A DNA stretch of 38,631 nt, taken from NCBI GenBank assembly GCA_021817825.1, contig JAKAFS010000032.1, positions 1 through 38,631 of the forward strand, in the 5' to 3' direction. Below are positions 31,595-38,594 of the stretch, one piece after another (positions within the stretch are counted from its first letter, which is position 1; every line of letters starts with the position of its first letter). The notes beneath the pieces were generated by a model, which saw nothing but the letters and a program-made list of their open reading frames with translations, did no database searches and was not told where the DNA came from. The DNA comes from Deltaproteobacteria bacterium. Its GTDB lineage: Bacteria; Desulfobacterota; Syntrophia; Syntrophales; UBA5619. The position numbers were made by a program, and so were the translations under genes.

Positions 31595-33394
31595 CTATGC
31601 CCCCTTGCCATTGCTCTGCCGAAGTACGGGAAGGAGGATCTCGAAAGTGGTCCCCGATCCTTTCCGGCTCAAGACCCGAATTTCCCCGCCATGTCCGCGG
31701 ATGATCTCATGGGACAAAGGCAGGCCGAGCCCCAGCCCCTTTTCCTTGGTCGTGTATTCGGGATTGAAGATCCGATCCACCTCTTCGGTCGTCATGCCGC
31801 ACCCGGTATCGATGATCCGCACGCTCACCCGCCCCTTTTCCACAAGCGCGATGGAAAGGGTCACCGTCCCTTTTCCGTTGATCGACTCCATCGCATTCTT
31901 GATGAAATTGAGGAAGGCCTGCTGGAGTTTGTCCTTGTCCATCGGAATGACGATCGGCGCCTCGGGCCAGTCGGTCTTCAATTCGATCCCCTTGGCAGCG
32001 GCCTCGGCGGAGATCAACAGGAGGATCTTCTGGAGAACCTCCTGGATCGGGCAATCGTGAAGTTCGAGGCGGCGGCTCTTGGAGAAGGTCAGAAACTCCT
32101 CGATGATGCCGTTGAGGCGGCGGATCTCGTCCTTGATGACCCCTGCCATCACCTCGAATTCCTTCTTTTTTTCTCCGTCTTCGGGAGCGCATTCCCTTTT
32201 GAGCCGCTGGCTGGCCATGCTGATGGCATTCAAGGGATTGCGGATCTCGTGGGCCACGCCGGCGGCCAATTGCCCGAGGGCCGAGAGCCGCTCCGCCTTT
32301 TCGAGCTGCCGTTCCATCTTGAGGATCCCGGCCAGATGGCGGTTCTGGTTATGGTAGAGCAGCCACATGGACAAAAGGGCAATCAGCACGACAAAGGAGA
32401 GAAAAATGAACATGTTGCGGCGGTTCTCATCGATGATCTGATCCGTATTTCCCCGATCCAGCCCCAGGCGGACAACGCCGACCGGCTGGCCGCTCAACCG
32501 CAAGGGAGCGATGATCTCCAGGATGCGCTTCCCCCCGTAGGTCGCGTTCCGGCTTTCGAAGGTCGCCAGGGACGGAACGTCGTTTCCGATCGACTGTTCA
32601 TCCTTCTCCCATCCTTCCGGAGGGTTGCCCGCCGTCCCCAGGGGTTTGCCCTGGGTATCCCGGACGGTGAGATAGACCATCCCCTGCCCCTGCCCCTCTC
32701 CCAGCTTTTCGATCGCCTTTTCCACGGCGACGCGCCTTCCCCAGTACCGCGCGCCGTCCTGGTCCAGGGCGATGACGATCGTTCCACTGCCGTCCCGGCG
32801 ACTCAAGGCGATGAAACCGATCTTGCCGGTGCGGAGGCTGTTGAGGCGGGCGAACAGTTGCTCGGCAGTCACCGGCTTGCCCGTTTTCAGGGACTTGGCC
32901 GCCGCCGAGGGAGACGCGCCCTCCAGGTCCCGGCTCTGGTAGATGACCTGGCCCCAGGCGTTGAGAACGGCAAGAAACCAGAGGTTTTTCTCTTCGGCGT
33001 AGCGGTTGATGTAACCGGCGCTCAGATGCTCCTTCTTCCAGTGATTGTCGATCTCCCGCGCCATGGCCACGATCTTTTCGGTCAGAAAGAGCTGCGGGGA
33101 GATCACCTGCTCGGTCAGGGGAACGAACGCCGTGCCGCCCGCCTTCTGGGACGCCAGGATCATGGTTTTCATGTTTTCATCGGTGAGCCGCTCGACCACG
33201 CCGACAACGCGCATCCCCTGGTCCTCCATGAACCCCCTCAAGGTCTGCTCGCTCCGCCGCAGGTCGATGATCCCCATGGTCAGAAAAAGGCCGATGAAAA
33301 TGGCGCAGACCAGGGCGACGGCCAGCGGCTGGAGCAACGAGCGGTTGTAATGGGGAGCGATGTGCTGCCAGATGATTTTTCGTTCAAAGTTCAT
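31595..33394 (-). CDS. Membrane sensor histidine kinase of the NtrB/AtoS type
   Basis: A 599-residue protein with an N-terminal helix (LAVALVCAIFIGLFLTMGI), a periplasmic sensor domain (about 45-325), a second helix (MFIFLSFVVLIALLSMWLLY), a phosphoacceptor domain with His382 in AAGVAHEIRNPLN and an ATPase domain (NFIKNAMESI, DTGCGM, GLGLGLPLSHEI). The extracytoplasmic domain includes a Cache-like segment (WFLAVLNAWGQVIYQSRD). It is the cognate kinase of the adjacent NtrC-type regulator (6-base gap). The ribosome-binding site is weak, as the bases just before the ATG are T-rich. The signal is unknown; envelope state or an organic acid are typical for relatives. Confidence 0.92.
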   Translation of the reverse strand: MNFERKIIWQHIAPHYNRSLLQPLAVALVCAIFIGLFLTMGIIDLRRSEQTLRGFMEDQGMRVVGVVERLTDENMKTMILASQKAGGTAFVPLTEQVISPQLFLTEKIVAMAREIDNHWKKEHLSAGYINRYAEEKNLWFLAVLNAWGQVIYQSRDLEGASPSAAAKSLKTGKPVTAEQLFARLNSLRTGKIGFIALSRRDGSGTIVIALDQDGARYWGRRVAVEKAIEKLGEGQGQGMVYLTVRDTQGKPLGTAGNPPEGWEKDEQSIGNDVPSLATFESRNATYGGKRILEIIAPLRLSGQPVGVVRLGLDRGNTDQIIDENRRNMFIFLSFVVLIALLSMWLLYHNQNRHLAGILKMERQLEKAERLSALGQLAAGVAHEIRNPLNAISMASQRLKRECAPEDGEKKKEFEVMAGVIKDEIRRLNGIIEEFLTFSKSRRLELHDCPIQEVLQKILLLISAEAAAKGIELKTDWPEAPIVIPMDKDKLQQAFLNFIKNAMESINGKGTVTLSIALVEKGRVSVRIIDTGCGMTTEEVDRIFNPEYTTKEKGLGLGLPLSHEIIRGHGGEIRVLSRKGSGTTFEILLPVLRQSNGKGA

Positions 33395-33776
33395 AGGAAA
33401 AAACCCGTTTGCCTGCCAGGGATGACTCGGGAATCCATTATCCCGACGTGCGCGTCATCATAGGTCATTTGCCTCGAAAGTCAACGTTTTCTTTCTTTCC
33501 GAAAGACCTTCTCCTCCGGTTGCCGAACGGTCCGGAAGCCATATCATTCATTCAAGGCCCCCTCCGACCGCCGAAAGGGTTTTCGACATTTTTGTCGATT
33601 TCCGGTTCCGACCGTACCTATTTGTCAACTAACTACAACAACTAAGTTTTTTGCAATCACTCCTCGACCGGGACGACAAATCTTGCCGCGAACCCGGTTT
33701 AGCAAAAGGGGGAAGCAACAGGGCAAAAAAGAAAATAAGCTAATCATTTTTTGGTGTTAAAATTTTATTCCCCGAC
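33395..33776. other. Divergent regulatory region (kinase promoter side and sigma54 upstream region)
   Basis: AT-rich, without a gene. It holds a perfect 16-bp palindrome at 33583-33598 (arms TCGACA and TGTCGA, 4-nt centre) about 185 bases before the sigma54 promoter. That distance suits an activator-binding enhancer. TTGTC also recurs nearby at 33592-33596 and 33611-33615. Assigning the palindrome to the NtrC-type regulator is inference. Confidence 0.45.
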
Positions 33777-33792
33777 TGGCACAGCAGATGCA
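33777..33792 (+). promoter_or_regulatory. Sigma54 (-24/-12) promoter
   Basis: TGGCACAGCAGATGCA fits TGGCACR-N4-TTGCW with only one mismatch in the -12 box and has GG and GC at the required spacing. Transcription should start near 33803 on the plus strand. No coding region follows before the terminator at 33874. Confidence 0.75.
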
Positions 33793-33802
33793 AGCATATA
33801 AA

Positions 33803-33913
33803 ATCGAAAAGACCTGTTGCTGAACGCGGGCACGATCAGCCGACAGTAAAACGACCAAAGTCTTTCACTCCTGAACCGGGGAAGCTCTGCAGAGCTTCCC
33901 CGGTTGCTTTTTT
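33803..33913 (+). ncRNA. Candidate sigma54-dependent small RNA (~110 nt)
   Basis: A sigma54 promoter and a strong rho-independent terminator bracket about 110 bases with no ATG-started frame, so the product is best explained as a small RNA. The terminator has a T-run only on the plus strand and there is no upstream plus-strand gene for it to serve. The position, divergent from a kinase/NtrC operon, resembles E. coli glmY next to glrK/glrR, where the sRNA promoter is sigma54-dependent and GlrR-activated. The transcript limits are predicted; targets are unknown. Confidence 0.6.
33874..33913 (+). terminator. Rho-independent terminator of the small RNA
   Basis: Arms 33874-33887 and 33892-33905 are perfectly complementary over 14 bases with loop TGCA, followed by GC and six T. 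Bases 33914-34227, up to glyA, hold no gene I can support. I see only weak promoter-like sequence there and a short repeat (ACCCCTG at 34166 and 34188) that could pair with AGGGT between the copies. Confidence 0.9.
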
Positions 33914-34227
33914 GAGTCTCTTCTTTTCCATTTCCCGCCTCCGCGCATCCCTCCCTGACAGGGTGTTGCAGGACACTTTACAGCCTGCCAGTCCTCTGGA
34001 TCTTTCTGTCTTTATGCCAGTATCGTACCGCCCTCCTGCCGAACCGGCGCTTTTTTGTACCAGGCGGCGCCGTTGAACGCATTTTTGTTGGAATTCTCCG
34101 CCTGATTGGTGTAGTAGTGGTCTCGCCCTTTGCAAAGGATCCCGCCAAGAGACGAAAAAGACCCCTGCAAATCGGTGTAAAGGGTAAACCCCTGTATTTA
34201 AAGACCAAGCTCATGAAGGAGGCAAGG

Positions 34228-35499
34228 ATGGAAGCGACCAGGAACCTGTTGGAGGTCAAGCTGGAAGAGGTTGATCCCGAAATCGATACGCTGATCCGGG
34301 AGGAGATGCAGCGCAACGAGGAAACGATCAATCTGATCGCCTCGGAGAACTATCCCCCAAAATCGGCGATGAAGGCGATCGGCTCGATGCTTTCCGGCAT
34401 CTATAGCGAGGGCTATCCCGGGGAACGCTACTACCGCGGCCTCGAAAATATCGACAAGATCGAATCCCTGGCCCGGGAGCGGGCCAAGGCCGTCTTCGGC
34501 GCCGACCACGCCAACGTGCAGGCCCACTCCGGCTCGGGCGCGAACATCGCCGCCTACCTGTCGCTCCTTTCGATCGGCGACCGCATCCTGAGCATGAACC
34601 TCGATGCCGGCGGCCACCTGAGCCACGGCGCCAAGGTCAGCATCGTCTCCAAGCTCTTCGACATTCACCAGTACGGCGTCAACCAGGAGACGGGGCTCAT
34701 GGATTACGACCAGATCCGGGCCCTGGCCCTGGAACTGAAGCCCAAGCTCATCGTCTGCGGGGCCAGCGCCTATCCGCGGATCATCGATTTCGCCCGCTTC
34801 GGGGCGATCGCCAAGGAAGCCGGGGCCTACCTCCTGGCCGACATGGCCCACATCGCCGGCATGGTCGCCACGGGCGACCACCCGAGCCCGGTGCCCCACT
34901 GCGACATCGTGACCACGACGACCCACAAGACCCTGCGGATGACCCGCGGTTCCCTCATCCTCTGCAAGAAGGAGCATGCCGCCAAGGTGGATCGGGCCGT
35001 CTTCCCGCTCATGCAGGGCGGTCCGCACCAGGCCAATATCGCCGCCATCGCCGTGGGGCTCAAGCACCTGACTACCCCGGAGTACAAGGCCTACATCAAG
35101 CAGGTCCTGGCCAACGCCAAGCTCCTGGCCTCGGAACTCCAGGGATTGGGCTTCCCGATCGCCAGCGGCGGCACGGACAACCACCTGATGCTCGTCGATC
35201 TTTACCCCCAGGGGATCGACGGCGACACGGCCTCGATCATCCTCGAAGAGGCGGGCATCGTGGTGAACAAAAACCGGGTCCCGGGCGACAAGGGGACCCC
35301 CAAGAAGCCCTACGGCATCCGCCTGGGCACCCCGGCCATGACGAGCCGCGGCATGGGGCTCGACGAGGTGAAGCAGGTCGCCCGCTGGATCGCCGAGGTG
35401 CTCCGCAACCCCCAGGACGAAGCGGTCCGCAAGCGGGTCAAGACCGAGATCGCGGATCTCGGCAAACGTTTCCCGATTTACCTGCCGGGCTATTTTTAA
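34228..35499 (+). CDS. glyA: Serine hydroxymethyltransferase
   Basis: The 423-residue PLP enzyme interconverts serine and glycine with tetrahydrofolate, the main source of one-carbon units. Motifs include NLIASENYPP, YSEGYPGERYYRG, AHSGSGANIAAYL, ADMAHIAGMVATG and the PLP lysine Lys234 in VTTTTHKTLRMTRGS. The last differs from the common THKTLRGPRGG, so this is a divergent SHMT branch. The start at 34228 is decided by AAGGAGG 5 nt upstream; the frame is open back to 34117 without any better signal. It is followed by a terminator, so it is probably transcribed alone. Confidence 0.95.
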   Translation: MEATRNLLEVKLEEVDPEIDTLIREEMQRNEETINLIASENYPPKSAMKAIGSMLSGIYSEGYPGERYYRGLENIDKIESLARERAKAVFGADHANVQAHSGSGANIAAYLSLLSIGDRILSMNLDAGGHLSHGAKVSIVSKLFDIHQYGVNQETGLMDYDQIRALALELKPKLIVCGASAYPRIIDFARFGAIAKEAGAYLLADMAHIAGMVATGDHPSPVPHCDIVTTTTHKTLRMTRGSLILCKKEHAAKVDRAVFPLMQGGPHQANIAAIAVGLKHLTTPEYKAYIKQVLANAKLLASELQGLGFPIASGGTDNHLMLVDLYPQGIDGDTASIILEEAGIVVNKNRVPGDKGTPKKPYGIRLGTPAMTSRGMGLDEVKQVARWIAEVLRNPQDEAVRKRVKTEIADLGKRFPIYLPGYF

Positions 35500-35518
35500 A
35501 CTGCGGCATGCAGCACCG

Positions 35519-35550
35519 GCCCCCGTCCCCCCATGGGGCGGGGGCTTTCT
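35519..35550 (+). terminator. Terminator of glyA
   Basis: A GC-rich stem (35519-35529 with 35535-35545, with one T-G pair) is followed by TTTCT. It lies 20 bases past the glyA stop. Confidence 0.8.
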
Positions 35551-35582
35551 TCAAAACCGGCTCGGCCGCAACGGAGCCCTGA

Positions 35583-36491
35583 TTGAATCAGAACATCAAA
35601 GCACACCTGGCCATCATCGGGGCGAACACGATTTACGGCCTCAATATCGTGATCGCCAAGGGAATCATGCCCGATTATCTGGCGCCCCGGGCGATGATCT
35701 TTTTGCGGATCGCCGGCACCACGCTTCTTTTCTGGCTGCTCCACCTCTTTATCCCCTGGCGGAAAGTCGCCGCCCGGGACCTTCTGAAAATCGCCGTTTG
35801 CTCCCTCTTCGGCATCGCAATCAATCAGATCCTCTTTTTCGAAGGGCTGAGCCGGTCCGCGCCGATCAGCGCCTCGCTCATCGTCACGACCTCGCCGATC
35901 GTCATCCTGATCTTCTCCTATCTCCTCCTCAAGGAACGGATCACGGGCAGCAAAGTGGTCGGCATCCTGCTCGGCGCCGCAGGCGCGCTGACAGTCATCC
36001 TTTCGGCCGGCCTGGGCGATCTGCGCGGCAATACGCTTCTGGGCAATGTCATGGTCTTCGCCAACAGCGTCTCCTGGGGCCTCTATCTGGTCCTGGTGAG
36101 GCCCCTGATGGAAAAGTACGACTCCCAGACGCTCATGAAATGGGTCTTCCTGTTCGGCCTGATCATCACCTCTCCCCTCACCCTCGGCGTGACCGTTTCC
36201 ACCTCATTCGTCCGGATCCCCTGGCATATCTGGCTGGCGATTCTCTTTGTCGTCTTCATTACCTCCGCCGTCGCCTACTGGCTGATCAACTATTCGCTCA
36301 AGACCCTCAGCCCCAACATCAACGGCATCTACATCTACCTCCAGCCGCTCGTGGCCTCGCTGACGGCCGTCGTTTTTGGGAAAGACACGCTGACGGTCGT
36401 GGACTTCCTGGCTGCGGCCCTGATCGCCTCCGGGGTCTATCTGGTCACCTGGCGGCCTAAATTGAGGAACCAGCCGAAACCTGTCGCCTGA
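35583..36491 (+). CDS. EamA/DMT-family transporter
   Basis: A 302-residue protein with ten predicted membrane helices in two EamA repeats, for example IIGANTIYGLNIVIAKGIM (repeat 1), LIVTTSPIVILIFSYLLLKE, GVTVSTSFVRIPWHIWLA and ITSAVAYWLINYSLKTLSP (repeat 2). The family exports amino acids, nucleotides or other metabolites; the substrate is unknown. The start is TTG at 35583, with GGAG 7 nt before it; choosing a later ATG would remove the first helix. It lies 37 bases after the glyA terminator. Export of an amino acid would suit the neighbour, but no specific evidence supports this. Confidence 0.88.
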   Translation: MNQNIKAHLAIIGANTIYGLNIVIAKGIMPDYLAPRAMIFLRIAGTTLLFWLLHLFIPWRKVAARDLLKIAVCSLFGIAINQILFFEGLSRSAPISASLIVTTSPIVILIFSYLLLKERITGSKVVGILLGAAGALTVILSAGLGDLRGNTLLGNVMVFANSVSWGLYLVLVRPLMEKYDSQTLMKWVFLFGLIITSPLTLGVTVSTSFVRIPWHIWLAILFVVFITSAVAYWLINYSLKTLSPNINGIYIYLQPLVASLTAVVFGKDTLTVVDFLAAALIASGVYLVTWRPKLRNQPKPVA

Positions 36492-36501
36492 TCCCCATGC
36501 C

Positions 36502-36537
36502 TTGACAAGGTGCATCACAAGTGATACACTTATCGGC
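36502..36537 (+). promoter_or_regulatory. Promoter-operator of the toxin-antitoxin operon
   Basis: TTGACA (36502-36507), a 17-bp spacer and TACACT (36525-36530). Overlapping dyads cover the spacer and the -10: ATCAC-AA-GTGAT (36514-36525) and AAGTG-ATA-CACTT (36519-36531). This layout fits autorepression by a ribbon-helix-helix antitoxin. Confidence 0.65.
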
Positions 36538-36551
36538 AAGGAGAAAACATC

Positions 36552-36779
36552 ATGCCTACGAAAAATCCGCGGGTCAACATCGTCGTCGAGCCGCCCTTGT
36601 ATACCGCCATGCAGGATCTGGCCGAGAGCGAGGGGGTTTCCCTGTCCACCGTGGCCCGGGACCTGATCCGGGAAGCCATCGACCTTAGGGAGGATGTCGA
36701 CCTGGCGGCGCTGGCCGACCGGCGCACCCGGACCTTCAACAAGAAAAAGGCCCTGACCCACCAAGACCTATGGGAATGA
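36552..36779 (+). CDS. Ribbon-helix-helix antitoxin
   Basis: A 75-residue protein with an N-terminal ribbon-helix-helix domain (VNIVVEPPLYTAMQDLAE, then VSLSTVARDLIREAI) and a C-terminal tail (about 50-75) that would bind the toxin. AAGGAG precedes the ATG. The stop is three bases before the toxin start, as usual for coupled toxin-antitoxin pairs. It should repress its own promoter, which carries dyads. The pair is of RelB/RelE or ParD/ParE type by structure. Confidence 0.88.
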   Translation: MPTKNPRVNIVVEPPLYTAMQDLAESEGVSLSTVARDLIREAIDLREDVDLAALADRRTRTFNKKKALTHQDLWE

Positions 36780-36782
36780 CCC

Positions 36783-37058
36783 ATGCCCTTTTCCCTGCGT
36801 TATCATCCGGCGGTTCGCGATGAGGATCTGCCCCTGATCGACCAGAAGTCGCGAGGCAGGATCCGCAAGGCCATCGAAGAGAGGCTGCAGATCGCACCGC
36901 AGGACTACGGCGAGCCTTTGCGGAAGTCGCTGAAAGGCTACTGGAAGCTCCGGGTAGGCGATTACCGGGTGGTGTTCCAGGTGGTGGAGTCCGAAGTCTG
37001 GATTCTCGCGATCCGGCATCGGAAATCGGTTTATCCGGATATGGGGAAGAGGAGGTAA
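36783..37058 (+). CDS. RelE/ParE-family toxin
   Basis: A 91-residue basic protein with the RelE core: LRYHPAVRDEDLPLID at the start, LRKSLKGYWKLRVGDYRVVF and a closing VWILAIRHRKSVYPD. The GYWKLRVGDYRVVF segment is diagnostic, and the Lys/Arg/His content of the C-terminus fits an mRNA-cleaving RelE-like toxin, though gyrase poisoning by ParE relatives cannot be excluded. It is complete. It follows the antitoxin by three bases. The nearby IS and repeats suggest an accessory region. Confidence 0.9.
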   Translation: MPFSLRYHPAVRDEDLPLIDQKSRGRIRKAIEERLQIAPQDYGEPLRKSLKGYWKLRVGDYRVVFQVVESEVWILAIRHRKSVYPDMGKRR

Positions 37059-37080
37059 CGATCGTTCCCTCGGTCTCTAT

Positions 37081-37145
37081 GTCATTCCCGGGTCAGCGGG
37101 AATCCATTCAAAGGACTTCTGGACTCCCGCTGACCCGGGAGTGAC
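37081..37145. repeat. Large palindromic repeat element
   Basis: Arms 37081-37105 and 37121-37145 are 25 bases each and complementary at 23 positions, with a 15-base centre. The core is of the TCATTCCCG...CGGGA type, resembling the scattered REP-like palindromes seen in many proteobacteria. A related palindrome is split by the IS element just to its right. Confidence 0.8.
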
Positions 37146-37202
37146 AGATACTTTCATGCCGACCTGGTACCCCACGGGGCATGGGTGTTTCCCGCATCTC
37201 TT

Positions 37203-37213
37203 CCGTCATTCCC
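37203..37213. repeat. Left half of a REP-like palindrome interrupted by the IS
   Basis: CCGTCATTCCC ends exactly where the IS begins. Joined to GCGAAAGCGGGA at 38620-38631 it would rebuild a REP-like palindrome. The right half runs off the window end. Confidence 0.7.
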
Positions 37214-37463
37214 TCTATGTTGAAAAGCAAGTTCCTTTTTCAACAAAGGGGTAAAGTTTTTTGTTCTTTGAAAATCGCAATCCTTAAATCAGCCTTCTAT
37301 GTGCAGACATGCCAGAAGCAGCTGCATGATCTCAATCAGAGAATAAGGTGTGGGCACGTAACCTGCGAAATGGCAGACATCATCAAGAAGATGAGCTGCA
37401 GGAATGACTCTACGCTGCCCACGATTCTGCGATTATCGGATTGCATACTACTAATACTCTTCT
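37214..37463 (-). ncRNA. Candidate bridge RNA of the IS element
   Basis: The 250-base non-coding end after the transposase contains a stem-enclosed loop at 37350-37422: arms 37350-37360 and 37411-37422 pair over 11 bp with one bulge. Directly inside lie ACCTGCGAAA (37361-37370), identical to the right flank at 38616-38625, and GGAATGAC (37401-37408), the complement of the left flank GTCATTCC at 37205-37212. Between them is a hairpin (GCAG 37373-37376 with CTGC 37396-37399, TCATC 37380-37384 with GATGA 37390-37394). Two guides for opposite target strands on either side of a loop are the layout of known bridge RNA target-binding loops. A donor loop is not established; TCTATGT at 37296-37302 equals the left IS tip (37214-37220) and may be part of one. 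The transcript limits are unknown. Confidence 0.6.
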
Positions 37464-38528
37464 CTACGCTGCCAGGGATGAAACATACCGGCACCGGTTG
37501 TTCAAGACGAATCTGATTCGATTGAGCACCTTGCGAGCGATCTTCACGATCGCTTTGGTCTTGAGGGTTCTTTTACAGAAGTCATGGTAAGCCAGGGCCA
37601 AGGCCGGGTCCTTTCGAACGGCCACCCAAGAGCATTCAATCAACAGGGAGCGGAAGACCGGGTTGCAACGGCGGGTCATGTCGCCCGTGCCTTGCTTCTC
37701 TCCACTGGCATGTGTATCCGGGGTGAGCCCCACATATCCGCAGAGTTTGTCGAGGGACGTAAAGCGTGCCAAGTCGCCAAGCTCCGTGAGGAAGACCATA
37801 GCGCTCAGGGTACTGATGCCCGGGACGGATCTCAGCAGCTGTACGCGATCTCGATACTCGTCGGTACGAGATAAAGCGAGAATATCCCGATCCAATTGTG
37901 CGAGAATTTGACGCAAATGGATCAATTCCGACAGATGCGCTTTCATGGCCAAATGACCGCTTTCACGTTCCAACCGCAGTGTTTCCAGGGAACGGATGAA
38001 ATTGCGGGACCAACTGCGAAAGATATCGGGGACAGGAATACCATAAAAGTGGAGAAGGGATTTGATCTGATTTTTGCAGCGGGTTTGCTTGCGGACCATA
38101 GCCTGGCGGGTCCGGATCAGGCTTCGGTCCTCTACCATTGCCCTGGAAGGGACATAGATCCCTTCCAGTTCGCCATTCCGGAGGCCGCGGGCAAGCTTAC
38201 GGCTGTCGCTTCGGTCTCCCTTGCGGGCCCGCTCTTTGTCCCTGGTTGGAATGTCGGCTGGATTGACAACCAGACAGGGGATGCCGTGTAGTTTTAACTT
38301 GTCATGAATCCAGAAGCCGCAAAAACCGGCCTCATAGACGGCTTTATAACTCGCCCCCGGAAAATGGCGACGCAGGTAGGCAACTAAAACCTCGACATCC
38401 GGCGGTTGGGCAAATGTTTTATGCTCGATGAGATCCATAAATATGCTCACGGTCCAGCTTTTTTGATGAACATCCATTCCAACGTAAATGGTTTGACCTG
38501 TGAAATCGACTTTGTTAGCGTATGACAT
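37464..38528 (-). CDS. IS110/IS1111-family transposase (recombinase)
   Basis: The 354-residue recombinase has the N-terminal RuvC-like DEDD domain (Asp19 in YVGMDVHQ, Glu66 in VYEAGF, Asp105 and Asp108 in KGDRSDSRKLA), a central coiled-coil region and the C-terminal transposase_20 domain (LRSVPGISTLSAMVFLTELG, YVGLTPDTHASG) with the likely catalytic Ser275. All key residues are present, so it may be active. The start at 38528 is chosen over one 36 bases upstream because AAAGGAG lies 7 nt before it. In this family the recombinase uses an element-encoded bridge RNA to pair donor and target. Confidence 0.95.
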   Translation of the reverse strand: MSYANKVDFTGQTIYVGMDVHQKSWTVSIFMDLIEHKTFAQPPDVEVLVAYLRRHFPGASYKAVYEAGFCGFWIHDKLKLHGIPCLVVNPADIPTRDKERARKGDRSDSRKLARGLRNGELEGIYVPSRAMVEDRSLIRTRQAMVRKQTRCKNQIKSLLHFYGIPVPDIFRSWSRNFIRSLETLRLERESGHLAMKAHLSELIHLRQILAQLDRDILALSRTDEYRDRVQLLRSVPGISTLSAMVFLTELGDLARFTSLDKLCGYVGLTPDTHASGEKQGTGDMTRRCNPVFRSLLIECSWVAVRKDPALALAYHDFCKRTLKTKAIVKIARKVLNRIRFVLNNRCRYVSSLAA

Positions 38529-38594
38529 GGCGAGTCTCCTTTCGGTGGCGTTTTTGGGGCACAAAAACTATACCGGTGAAAAGGGAGACTTGCC
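38529..38594 (-). promoter_or_regulatory. Leader hairpin masking the transposase ribosome-binding site
   Basis: In the transposase leader (minus strand), bases 38594-38578 can pair with 38543-38529 over about 14 positions. The second arm contains the AAAGGAGA Shine-Dalgarno, so the fold would hide it. Such sequestration limits transposase made from read-through transcripts in other IS families. Confidence 0.5.

Noticed and set aside
31505..33463. 652-codon plus-strand frame antisense to the sensor kinase
   Set aside because: Shadow of the kinase gene; charged, repetitive translation and no family match.
37081..37145. CRISPR or tandem array
   Set aside because: Only one palindromic element with no regular spacers; it fits a REP-like repeat.
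37245..37349. Complete donor-binding loop of the bridge RNA
   Set aside because: Only one segment (TCTATGT at 37296-37302) matches an IS end; no partner guide for the other end was found, so it is not called.
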